From Ensifer sp. BR816 (GTDB lineage: Bacteria > Pseudomonadota > Alphaproteobacteria > Rhizobiales > Rhizobiaceae): a stretch of DNA of 64,000 nucleotides. Under the pieces are notes generated by a model. That model worked only from the letters and a program-made list of their open reading frames with translations. It had not been told where the DNA came from and ran no database searches. Below, in pieces: positions 41,214 through 49,097 of this stretch. The DNA lies in the NCBI RefSeq assembly GCF_000378985.1, contig NZ_KB905370.1, forward strand, positions 2,031,830-2,095,829, in the 5' to 3' direction. The translations under genes and the position numbers were made by a program. The first letter of the stretch is position 1. Every line of letters starts with the position of its first letter.

Positions 41214-42272
41214 ATGGCCTGGGATGAGAAAAAGCTCGGCGAATTGAAGGCGAAGTATGGCGAAAGCCATGGCGGCGAACTCTTCGATCCGACCTTCCGC
41301 AAGGTGGCGGACAAGATCTTCACCAAGAGCGGCACGCGGCTCGCGCCCTATTCCGGCATCCCCACCTTCCTGACCGCGCCCTATATGCCAGTCGATGCCG
41401 AGCAGCCGGATTTCGGCAATCTGCAGGTGGCAATCGTCGGCATCCCCATGGACCTCGGCGTCACTAACCGCCCGGGCTCCCGCTTCGGACCGCGGGCGCT
41501 GCGCGCCATCGAGCGGATCGGGCCGTACAACCACGTTCTCGGCTGCGCGCCAGTGCATGATCTTAGGGTGGCCGACATCGGCGACGTGCCTTTCCGCAGC
41601 CGCTACCGGCTGGAACTCAGCCATGAGGACATCGAGAAGCGCCTCAACCAGATCGTCGATGCCGGCGTCGTGCCGCTCTCAGTCGGTGGCGACCATTCGA
41701 TGACCCATCCGATCCTCAAGGCGGTCGGCAAAAGAGAGCCCGTCGGCATGATCCATATCGATGCGCATTGCGATACCGGCGGCGCCTATGATCTCACCAA
41801 GTTCCATCACGGCGGCCCGTTCCGCAATGCCGTCCTCGACGGCGTGCTCGACCCGACGCGGGTCATCCAGATCGGCATTCGCGGCTCGGCCGAATATCTT
41901 TGGGAATTCTCCTACGAGTCCGGCATGACGGTGATTCATGCGGAGGAAGTCACCGGCCTCGGCATCCCCGCCATCATCGAAAAGGCGAAGAAGATCGTCG
42001 GCGACGGCCCGACCTATCTTTCCTTTGACATAGACAGCCTCGACCCGAGTTTCGCGCCCGGCACCGGAACGCCCGAGGTCGGCGGCCTGACGACGCGCGA
42101 GGTGCTGGAGCTGATACGCGGCCTCAAGGGCGTCAATATCGTCGGCGGCGACGTTGTCGAGGTCGCCCCGCAATATGACGCTACGACCAATACCGCCCAT
42201 GCCGGCGCCCAGGTGCTCTTCGAAATCCTGAGCCTGATGGTCTTCAGCCCCAGCGTCGTAAGCAAGGGGTAA
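41214..42272 (+). CDS. agmatinase/guanidinobutyrase-family ureohydrolase
   Basis: A 352-aa binuclear-manganese ureohydrolase; ATG 41214 follows AAGGAGG by eight bases. Metal ligands are His161 in VGGDHSMTHP, Asp183, His185 and Asp187 in HIDAHCDTGG, and the pair in SFDIDSLDPSFAPGTGTPEVGG. An N-terminal extension of about 65 residues (KKLGELKAKYGESHGGELFDPTF) sets it in the subgroup that includes guanidinobutyrase and guanidinopropionase as well as agmatinases. It splits a guanidino group to urea and an amine. The importer and nitrilase genes in the same operon point to a guanidino compound taken up from outside. Confidence 0.9.
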   Translation: MAWDEKKLGELKAKYGESHGGELFDPTFRKVADKIFTKSGTRLAPYSGIPTFLTAPYMPVDAEQPDFGNLQVAIVGIPMDLGVTNRPGSRFGPRALRAIERIGPYNHVLGCAPVHDLRVADIGDVPFRSRYRLELSHEDIEKRLNQIVDAGVVPLSVGGDHSMTHPILKAVGKREPVGMIHIDAHCDTGGAYDLTKFHHGGPFRNAVLDGVLDPTRVIQIGIRGSAEYLWEFSYESGMTVIHAEEVTGLGIPAIIEKAKKIVGDGPTYLSFDIDSLDPSFAPGTGTPEVGGLTTREVLELIRGLKGVNIVGGDVVEVAPQYDATTNTAHAGAQVLFEILSLMVFSPSVVSKG

Positions 42273-42386
42273 GGGCTGCAAGATCGCGCTAACCGCGCGA
42301 GGAACGCGTGTAATTTCCACTGGACGGTTATAAAATTCAAGATAACGGGAACGCGGCGACTGCCGTCAAAACAAAGGAGACATGCA

Positions 42387-43466
42387 ATGAACATCAGTTC
42401 CATCAAGCGCCGCACGCTGCTGGGGGCGGGGCTCGCCGGTGCATCGATGCTGGCCATGCCCGCGGTGCTGAGAGCCCAGGACAAGTCGCTGAAAGTCGGC
42501 GTCTATGGCGGCTACTTCAAGGACTCCTTCGACAAGAACATCTTCCCGGAGTTCACCAAGGCGACGGGCATTGCGGTCGAGTCGATCGCCGAACCGACGG
42601 GCGAGGCCTGGCTGGTCCAGCTCGAGCAGGCCGCCCGGGCGGGACAGGCGCCGGCGGACGTTTCGATGATGTCGCAGGTCGCGATGCTCAAGGGTCAGGC
42701 GACCGAGCTGTGGACGCCGATCGACATGGCAAAGATCAAGCATGCGTCGGACCTGCTCGACCGCTTCGTCAACAAGTATCCGGACGGCCGCGTTGCCGGT
42801 GTCGGGGCTGTCTCCTGGTACATCACGCTCGTCACCAACACCAACGTCTATAAGGAAGCGCCGACCTCCTGGACGGCTCTCTGGGATCCGGCAAACGCCG
42901 ACAAGCTCGGCCTGCTGGCGCTGGTTTCCAACTCCTTCCTGCTCGAAGTGACCGCCAAGACTCACATGGGCGGCACCAATGCGCTCGACACTGAGGAGGG
43001 CATCCTGAAGGCGTTCGAGAAGCTCGCCGAAGTGAAGCCGAATGTCCGCCTCTGGTACCGCGACGAGGCGCAGTTCGAGCAGGCGCTGAAGTCGGGCGAA
43101 ATCCCGATGGGCCAGTACTACCATGACGTCACTGGCCTTGCCGCTGCAGACGGCCACCCGGTGCGCTCGACTTTCCCAAAGGAAGGCGGCATCCAGGATT
43201 CCGGTTGCTGGGCCCTCTCGCGCGCCTCGCAGAAGTCGGAGGAGGCGCATATCTTCATCGACTATATGTGCCAGCCCGCCATTCAGGCGACGCTGTCGCG
43301 CAAGGTCGGAACCTCGCCGACCGTCAAGCGCGAGTCGACCGATCTGACGGACAAGGAATTTGCCGCCGTGTCGTCCGATATCGAGCCGATCGTCCCGCGC
43401 TACGATCTCTATCAGACGAAGTCCGATTGGCTGAACCAGAAGTGGACGGAACTGATCGTCGGCTGA
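42387..43466 (+). CDS. spermidine/putrescine-type ABC substrate-binding protein
   Basis: A 359-aa PotD-type periplasmic protein with a twin-arginine-like signal (IKRRTLLGAGLAGASMLAMPAVLRA). The mature part begins LKVGVYGGYFKDSFDKNIFPEFTKATGI and contains AVSWYITLVTNTNVY and SGEIPMGQYYHDVTGLAA, typical of family 1 polyamine-type binding proteins. The ligand is probably a cationic amine or guanidine, judged from the operon. A GC-rich hairpin follows 14 bases after its stop codon, before the ATPase gene. Confidence 0.9.
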   Translation: MNISSIKRRTLLGAGLAGASMLAMPAVLRAQDKSLKVGVYGGYFKDSFDKNIFPEFTKATGIAVESIAEPTGEAWLVQLEQAARAGQAPADVSMMSQVAMLKGQATELWTPIDMAKIKHASDLLDRFVNKYPDGRVAGVGAVSWYITLVTNTNVYKEAPTSWTALWDPANADKLGLLALVSNSFLLEVTAKTHMGGTNALDTEEGILKAFEKLAEVKPNVRLWYRDEAQFEQALKSGEIPMGQYYHDVTGLAAADGHPVRSTFPKEGGIQDSGCWALSRASQKSEEAHIFIDYMCQPAIQATLSRKVGTSPTVKRESTDLTDKEFAAVSSDIEPIVPRYDLYQTKSDWLNQKWTELIVG

Positions 43467-43480
43467 TGAGGCAACGAAAA

Positions 43481-43512
43481 CGTGCCCGCCCTGAAGATTC
43501 GGGGCGGGCACG
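43481..43512 (+). terminator. intercistronic hairpin after the PotD-type gene
   Basis: An 11-bp perfect stem (43481-43491 with 43502-43512) with a 10-base loop. No T-run follows, so it is more likely a 3'-end stabiliser or partial attenuator than a full terminator, allowing higher levels of the binding protein than of the membrane components. Confidence 0.6.
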
Positions 43513-43657
43513 GATGGCTCGATGCACGATCCCTTAAAGCGCAAGCGTTTTGGGGATAACCTATGCGGAAATTCAAGAATGCTGCTGTGCCGTATCGCCC
43601 GCAACTGGACGGGGCGCGGCCGGCATCCGCGCATGAGGCGCGAGAGCAGGGGAACAC

Positions 43658-44695
43658 ATGTCGGGACTTGCCCTTCAGAACGTCGTCAAGGAATTCGGAG
43701 CCTTCCGGGCCGTCAACGACGTCGACCTCACCGTGCCGCACGGCACATTCGTCTGCATGCTCGGCCCTTCCGGTTGCGGCAAGACGACCCTTCTGCGGAT
43801 GATAGCCGGGCTCGACCTGCCGACCGCGGGCGCCATCCGGCTCGACGGCGAGGACATCACCCGGGTGCCTACGCACAAGCGCAATCTCGGCATGGTGTTC
43901 CAGTCGCTGGCGCTCTTTCCGCATCTGACGGTCGGCGAGAACATCGCCTACCCCTTGCGCATCCGCGGTGCGCCGAAGGAGGAGCAGAAGAAGCGGGTCG
44001 ACGAGCTCCTGTCGATGATCCATCTTCCCGGCTATGCGGACCGGCCGGTTTCCAAGCTGTCGGGCGGGCAGCGCCAGCGTGTGGCGATCGCCCGGGCGCT
44101 GGCGATCTCGCCGAAGCTCTTCCTGCTCGACGAGCCGCTCTCGGCACTCGACGCCAAGCTGCGCGAGGCGATGCAGGTGGAGCTCCGGCAATTGCAGCAG
44201 AAGCTCGGCATCACCACGATCGTCGTCACCCATGACCAGCGCGAGGCGATGACCATGGCCGATACGGTGGTCGTCATGAGCGGCGGCGAAATCCGCCAGG
44301 CGGCCTCGCCGATCGAGATCTATCGCCGGCCGGCCGACAGTTTCGTTGCCGACTTCATCGGCCAGACCAATCTGATCGAAGCCGAATCCGATAGCCGGAA
44401 CCATGTGACCGTGCTCGGTCAGCCGGTGCCGGGGCTGCAATTGCCGACAGGCGCCGCCAAGGCGACGATCTCGATCCGGCCGGAAGACGTTCACCTGACC
44501 GCACCAGGGGCCGGGGCGCTGACCGGCACCGTCACTTTCGTGCGCGACCTCGGCGGCACGATCGAGACCTTCGTTGATGTCGCCGGCCGCCAGATCGTCG
44601 CGGTCTCGACGCCGCGGGAGCGTCCGGAGGTCACGGTCGGCCAGCAGGTGGGCGTGGCCCTCACGCCGGATGTTTGCGTGGTGCTGCGCAAATGA
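43658..44695 (+). CDS. polyamine-type ABC transporter ATP-binding protein (PotA-like)
   Basis: A 345-aa ATPase. Walker A is GPSGCGKTT, the Q-loop MVFQSLALFPHLTV, the signature LSGGQRQRVAIARAL, Walker B LFLLDEPLSALD, and the H-loop VTHDQREAMTMADT. The C-terminal 100 residues form a TOBE_2 domain (KATISIRPEDVHLTAPGAG) typical of PotA/FbpC. The stop overlaps the start of the first permease (ATGA). Confidence 0.94.
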   Translation: MSGLALQNVVKEFGAFRAVNDVDLTVPHGTFVCMLGPSGCGKTTLLRMIAGLDLPTAGAIRLDGEDITRVPTHKRNLGMVFQSLALFPHLTVGENIAYPLRIRGAPKEEQKKRVDELLSMIHLPGYADRPVSKLSGGQRQRVAIARALAISPKLFLLDEPLSALDAKLREAMQVELRQLQQKLGITTIVVTHDQREAMTMADTVVVMSGGEIRQAASPIEIYRRPADSFVADFIGQTNLIEAESDSRNHVTVLGQPVPGLQLPTGAAKATISIRPEDVHLTAPGAGALTGTVTFVRDLGGTIETFVDVAGRQIVAVSTPRERPEVTVGQQVGVALTPDVCVVLRK

Positions 44696-45546
44696 GACGC
44701 GAACCGCCCCAGACCCTCGGCGATTATTCGCCGCTCCTCTTCCCCGCGGCGATGCTCACCATCTTCTTCGTCGTGCCCTTCGGCACGATGATCGCCGTCA
44801 GCTTCTTCCAGCGGCAGCAGGGTGGGTTCTACACGCCAGCCTTCGTCTTCGACAATTACGAGCGCTTCCTTTCGGCCTTCTTCGGCGGCGTGCTCGGCTT
44901 CTCGCTGATGATGGCGATCGCGGTCGCCATTTGCTGTGTGGTGCTGGCACTGCCGTTCACCTATCTGCTGACACGCATGGCGCGTCGCGTGCAGATCGTC
45001 TGGCTGGTCGCGCTGCTCTCGATCCTGTCGCTCTCCGAGGTCATCATCGGCTTTGCCTGGTCGACGCTGTTCTCGCGCACCGCCGGCATCACCAACATTC
45101 TCGTCGCGCTCGGCCTGATGAGCGAGGCGAAGGCTCTGACGCCGAGCTTCGCGGCGGTGCTGACCGGCATGGTCTACCAGGCCTTTCCCTACACGGTGCT
45201 GGTCCTGTTTCCGGCGCTCGTCCGGCTCGACCCGACGCTGACCGAGGCAGCCCGCACGCTCGGTGCCTCGCCGCTCAAGGCCTTCTTCACCGTCGTCGTG
45301 CCGGCGCTCAGGAACACCATCGTCGCGACGCTGATCATGGTCTTCATCTTTGCACTTGGCTCCTATCTGCTGCCGCAGCTTCTCGGCCGGCCGCAGCACT
45401 GGACGCTCTCGGTGCTGATCACCGATCAGGCGATCTACCAGTCGAACATGCCCTTTGCCGCCGCCATGGCCGTGTTCCTGGTGCTGGTGACGCTCGGCCT
45501 GGTGGCGCTGACGGTGATTGCTGGACGGAAGGGAGAAGCGGCATGA
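44692..45546 (+). CDS. polyamine-type ABC permease (PotB-like)
   Basis: A 284-aa permease starting at ATG 44692, overlapping the ATPase stop by four bases. Six hydrophobic segments begin with LLFPAAMLTIFFVVPFGTMIAVSFF. The coupling loop is LTEAARTLGASPLKAFFTVVVPALRNTIVATLIMVF, followed by ALGSYLLPQLLGRPQHWTL, the PotB landmark. It partners the PotC-like permease immediately downstream. Confidence 0.93.
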   Translation: MRREPPQTLGDYSPLLFPAAMLTIFFVVPFGTMIAVSFFQRQQGGFYTPAFVFDNYERFLSAFFGGVLGFSLMMAIAVAICCVVLALPFTYLLTRMARRVQIVWLVALLSILSLSEVIIGFAWSTLFSRTAGITNILVALGLMSEAKALTPSFAAVLTGMVYQAFPYTVLVLFPALVRLDPTLTEAARTLGASPLKAFFTVVVPALRNTIVATLIMVFIFALGSYLLPQLLGRPQHWTLSVLITDQAIYQSNMPFAAAMAVFLVLVTLGLVALTVIAGRKGEAA

Positions 45547-46343
45547 CGTCCGTTTTCCGCAAGTTCTACTTCTTCCTGATCGGGCTTTTTCTCGCCTTGC
45601 CGCTGATCGTCGTCGCCGGCGTCTCGGTCAACCAGAAGCAGACGCTCGCCTTTCCGCCGGAAGGTTTTTCGACATCCTGGTACGGCGAAATTTTCCTGAA
45701 CCCCGAATGGCGGAACGCTCTCCTCGCCTCAGTGACGCTCGCGGTGCTCTCTGCCGCACTCGCCGTCGCCATCGCCTTGCCGCTCGCCTGGTTCCTGTGG
45801 CGGCGGGTGGCGCCCTGGGCGAACATCTTCCAGCTCCTCGGCGTCGCACCCTTCACGCTGCCGCCGGTGATCACGGCGCTTGGCCTGCTCACCTTCTGGG
45901 CGACCGCCGGCTTCTACGGCCAACCCTGGACGGCGGTGGTCAGCCACGCGATCTTCTTCGTGACCTTGCCGCTTGTGACGCTGTCGCTGGGCTTTACCTC
46001 GATCGATCGCTCGCTGGTCGAGGTCGCCGCGACGATGGGCGCCGATGAGCGGACGATCTTCCGCACTGTGGTGCTGCCGCTGATCCTGCCCTATATTGTC
46101 TCGGGCTACGCCTTCGCCTTCGTGCTGTCTCTCAACGAATATATCGTCGCCTATATGACCGTCGGGTTTACGATGGAAACGCTGCCGATCAAGATCTTCA
46201 ACGCGCTGCGCTACGGCTACACGCCGACCATGGCTTCGGTAACCGTCCTCTTCGTTTCGACGGCGGCGGTCATCTTCGGTCTCGTCGCCCGCTTAGGCGA
46301 CCTGCCGAAGCTGCTCGGCGCCATGGCATCCGATCAAAAATGA
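45543..46343 (+). CDS. polyamine-type ABC permease (PotC-like)
   Basis: A 266-aa permease whose ATG overlaps the preceding stop (ATGA). The coupling motif is LVEVAATMGADERTIFRTVVLPLILPYIVSG, followed by AFAFVLSLNEYIVAYMTVGFTMETLPIKIFNALRYGYTPTMAS, which is characteristic of PotC. It completes the importer. Its stop overlaps the nitrilase start in turn. Confidence 0.93.
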   Translation: MTSVFRKFYFFLIGLFLALPLIVVAGVSVNQKQTLAFPPEGFSTSWYGEIFLNPEWRNALLASVTLAVLSAALAVAIALPLAWFLWRRVAPWANIFQLLGVAPFTLPPVITALGLLTFWATAGFYGQPWTAVVSHAIFFVTLPLVTLSLGFTSIDRSLVEVAATMGADERTIFRTVVLPLILPYIVSGYAFAFVLSLNEYIVAYMTVGFTMETLPIKIFNALRYGYTPTMASVTVLFVSTAAVIFGLVARLGDLPKLLGAMASDQK

Positions 46344-47119
46344 TGAAGCTCGCGGCCCTGCAGATGAAAAGCGTTGGCGGCGATCTCGCCGCCAATCTCG
46401 CCCGTATCGAGGGCGCGGCTTCCGAGGCCGCGGCCAAGGGGGCGACATTGCTGGTGACACCCGAACTCGGGATTACCGGTTACGGCGCGGGTGAGGACAT
46501 CCGCGCGCTCGCGGAGCCGGCCGACGGGTCGACCGTTGAATCTTTGCGGCGAATTTCCCGCGACGCCGGCATCGCCATCATCGCCGGCTTCGCAGAACGG
46601 GAAGGCGCGGCCGTCTACAACAGCGCCGTCCATGTGGATGGCGATGCCGCGCCGACGATCTACCGGAAATCGCATCTCTATGGCGACTACGAGCGCGCGC
46701 TGTTCACACCCGCGGCACCCTCGACGCGCCTCTTCGAACATCGCGGCGTCACCTGCGGCATGCTGATCTGCTACGATGTCGAATTCCCGGAAAATGTCCG
46801 CCGCCTGGCATCGGCCGGTGCCGATGCCGTGCTGGTGCCGACCGCACTTCCGGCCGGCTGGTCGGGCACCTTCATAACCGATCACATGATCCAGACCCGG
46901 GCCTTCGAGAACCAGGTCTTCGTCGCCTATGTCAACCATTGCGGCTCGGACGCGATGTTCTCCTTCGCCGGTCTTTCCTGCATCGCATCGCCTGACGGAC
47001 AGGTGATGGCGAAAGCCAATTCCGCCGACGAAATCGTGATCTATGCGGAAATCGACCCGCAAGCCTTTGCCATTTCACGAGCGGAGAATACCTACCTCAA
47101 GGACCTCAGACGGGTCTGA
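46340..47119 (+). CDS. nitrilase-superfamily carbon-nitrogen hydrolase
   Basis: A 259-aa amidase of the nitrilase superfamily. The catalytic triad is visible as Glu in LLVTPELGITGY, Lys in TIYRKSHLYGDYE and Cys in MLICYDVEFPENVRRLA. The small size and LTPELGITG-like start match omega-amidase, carbamoylputrescine amidase and simple amidase branches rather than true nitrilases. The start, 46340 or the next ATG 46343, overlaps the PotC-like stop, so it is co-translated with the importer. Given the ureohydrolase in the operon, an amide of a guanidino acid is an attractive substrate. Confidence 0.9.
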   Translation: MMKLAALQMKSVGGDLAANLARIEGAASEAAAKGATLLVTPELGITGYGAGEDIRALAEPADGSTVESLRRISRDAGIAIIAGFAEREGAAVYNSAVHVDGDAAPTIYRKSHLYGDYERALFTPAAPSTRLFEHRGVTCGMLICYDVEFPENVRRLASAGADAVLVPTALPAGWSGTFITDHMIQTRAFENQVFVAYVNHCGSDAMFSFAGLSCIASPDGQVMAKANSADEIVIYAEIDPQAFAISRAENTYLKDLRRV

Positions 47120-47227
47120 TTTCGATCGTTCGCTGTCAAGGAACAATCCGTTCGAGCCGTCCCCACTTGCAGAATGCTTGGCCGGACGCCGATATTCGGC
47201 TCAACGGAAGGCATCAGGAGGGCAATC

Positions 47228-48181
47228 ATGAGCTTGCAACTGACAGGTATTCACCACTTGACGGCGATTACCGCGAACGCGCCCGAAAATCTGCGCTTTT
47301 ACACGAGGACCCTTGGGCTGCGGCTCGTTAAGAAGACCGTCAACCAGGACGACACCTCGGCCTACCATCTCTTCTACGCCGACGGGAAGGCGACGCCGGG
47401 CTCGGATCTGACCTTCTTCGATTGGCCGGTCGGACCGGAAGGGCGCGGGACGCACAGCATCTCGCGCACCGGGCTCCGCGTCGGCAGTGCGCAAAGCGTG
47501 GAATGGTGGAAGCGGCGCTTTGACGAGCTCGACGTGTCCTCAGGCGAGGTCGGCGAAATCGACGGTCGGGTTTATCTCGATTTCGAGGACGGTGAGGGCC
47601 AGCGGTTCCTACTAGTGGACGACGGCGGGCTTCAGCCTTCGCATCCCTGGGAAAGGAGCCCGGTGCCGGCCGAGCACCAGATCAGGGGTCTCGGGCCGAT
47701 CACCATTAGCGTGCCGGATATCACCAATACGGCGCTGGTGCTCACCCATGTTATGAACATGCGCGAGGTGCGCCACTATCCCTCGCCGGACGGAAACGGC
47801 AAGGTGCATGTGTTCTCGATGGGCGAGGGCGGGGCGGCGGCCGAACTCCATGTCGCGGTCCAGCCGGGCCTGCCGATCGCGCGGCAGGGAGCGGGCGCCG
47901 TCCACCACGTCGCCTTCCGCGCGCCCGACGTCGACCATCTGCACCAGTGGACCGAGAGGCTGAAGGGCTTTCATCTGCCGTCGAGCGGCGAGGTGGAGCG
48001 CTTTTATTTCCGTTCGCTCTATTTCCGCGAGCCGAACGGCATTCTGTTCGAGATCGCCACGGACGGCCCCGGCTTTGCCGTCGACGAGCCCTTGGAGTCG
48101 CTCGGGGAGAGCCTGTCGCTGCCGCCCTTCCTGGAGCCGAAGCGGGAGCAGATCGAGGCGCGGCTGAAGCCATTGGAATAG
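47228..48181 (+). CDS. ring-cleaving dioxygenase-like VOC protein (MhqO-like)
   Basis: A 317-aa protein of two VOC modules; ATG 47228 follows AGGAGGGC. The first module starts [38 protein letters not shown] with a metal-ligand His. The second carries [15 protein letters not shown] (His) and [18 protein letters not shown] (Glu), completing a 2-His-1-carboxylate iron site. Homologues such as MhqO of Bacillus are induced by quinones and catechol-type electrophiles. It heads a pair with the FMN reductase gene and has a fused counterpart 3 kb away. Confidence 0.9.
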   Translation: MSLQLTGIHHLTAITANAPENLRFYTRTLGLRLVKKTVNQDDTSAYHLFYADGKATPGSDLTFFDWPVGPEGRGTHSISRTGLRVGSAQSVEWWKRRFDELDVSSGEVGEIDGRVYLDFEDGEGQRFLLVDDGGLQPSHPWERSPVPAEHQIRGLGPITISVPDITNTALVLTHVMNMREVRHYPSPDGNGKVHVFSMGEGGAAAELHVAVQPGLPIARQGAGAVHHVAFRAPDVDHLHQWTERLKGFHLPSSGEVERFYFRSLYFREPNGILFEIATDGPGFAVDEPLESLGESLSLPPFLEPKREQIEARLKPLE

Positions 48182-48316
48182 CACTGGCGCGTCCGTTTTC
48201 ATATTCGCCCCCACAAGCGAAGCCGGTGCGATCGCTGCCTTTCCTTTCGTCTCCTCGCGCCTAGTTTTTTGCAATTAGGAATTCGCGACCGAACAGACCG
48301 GAGGATGCACATATCG

Positions 48317-48880
48317 ATGACGAAACTACTCGGCATATCGGGAAGCCTGCGCAAGGCTTCCTTCAACACCGGCCTGCTCACGGCTGCAAGATCGGTCGCG
48401 CCCGAGGGGGTCGAGTTCGAGACCGCGACCTTGCATGGCATTCCGCTCTATGACGGGGACGTCGAGGCCGAAAGCGGCGTGCCGGCTCCGGTAGAGGTGC
48501 TGAAACAGCGGATCATCGGGGCGGACGGCGTCATTCTCTTCACGCCGGAATACAACAATTCGATGCCCGGCGTTTTCAAGAACGCGATCGACTGGCTGAG
48601 CCGCCCGCCGGCCGATATTCGCAAAGTGTTCGGCGGTCGGCCGTTCGCCATCGCCGGCGCCTCGCCCGGCAATTTCGGGACGATCCTCAGCCAAAATGCC
48701 TGGCTTTCCGTGATGAGAACGCTCGGCGCCGAGCTCTGGTCGGGCAAGCGGCTGATGGTGCCGAAGGCCGCGACGCTCTTCGACGGCCAGGGACAACTGA
48801 CTGACGAAGAGACCCGGGAGCGGCTGCGCACCTTCGTCCAGGCTTTTGCGGAATATGTGGCGGCGGTGAAAGCGCATTAG
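48317..48880 (+). CDS. NADPH-dependent FMN reductase
   Basis: A 187-aa flavodoxin-like protein; ATG 48317 gives the canonical KLLGISGSLRKASFNTGLL phosphate-binding start. FTPEYNNSMPGVFKNAIDWLSRP is the signature flavin loop, and FAIAGASPGNFGTILSQNAW follows. Such proteins reduce FMN, quinones or chromate with NADPH, which suits the neighbouring electrophile-response genes. A GC-rich hairpin lies directly after the stop. Confidence 0.92.
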   Translation: MTKLLGISGSLRKASFNTGLLTAARSVAPEGVEFETATLHGIPLYDGDVEAESGVPAPVEVLKQRIIGADGVILFTPEYNNSMPGVFKNAIDWLSRPPADIRKVFGGRPFAIAGASPGNFGTILSQNAWLSVMRTLGAELWSGKRLMVPKAATLFDGQGQLTDEETRERLRTFVQAFAEYVAAVKAH

Positions 48881-48887
48881 AGCGGGG

Positions 48888-48907
48888 CGCAGCGGGTTTC
48901 CGCTGCG
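48888..48907 (+). terminator. hairpin after the FMN reductase gene
   Basis: An 8-bp perfect stem (48888-48895 with 48900-48907) and loop GTTT begin seven bases after the stop codon. The following ATAAATC is only weakly T-rich, so termination efficiency is uncertain. It marks the boundary before the AT-rich leader of the VCBS/RTX gene. Confidence 0.5.
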
Positions 48908-49097
48908 ATAAATCAAGCGATCTATAAAAACTACTTCCCTTTTACAGGCGATGTGGTAGAAATTCGCAAAGAGACAAGTTGATCCGTCTTTTTTAAGGGA
49001 ACACAGAGCTTTATCCTCGAACGGTATCGGTCTAAAGTCTCTCTGAATTTTGATATAGTCATTTTTATATAATTCTTTTTGATTAAGAGGTACTTTA

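Noticed and set aside
48921..48928. Possible fifth Rrf2-type site upstream of the VCBS gene
   Set aside because: Only the first 8 bases (TCTATAAA) match; the remainder diverges, so it is likely chance.
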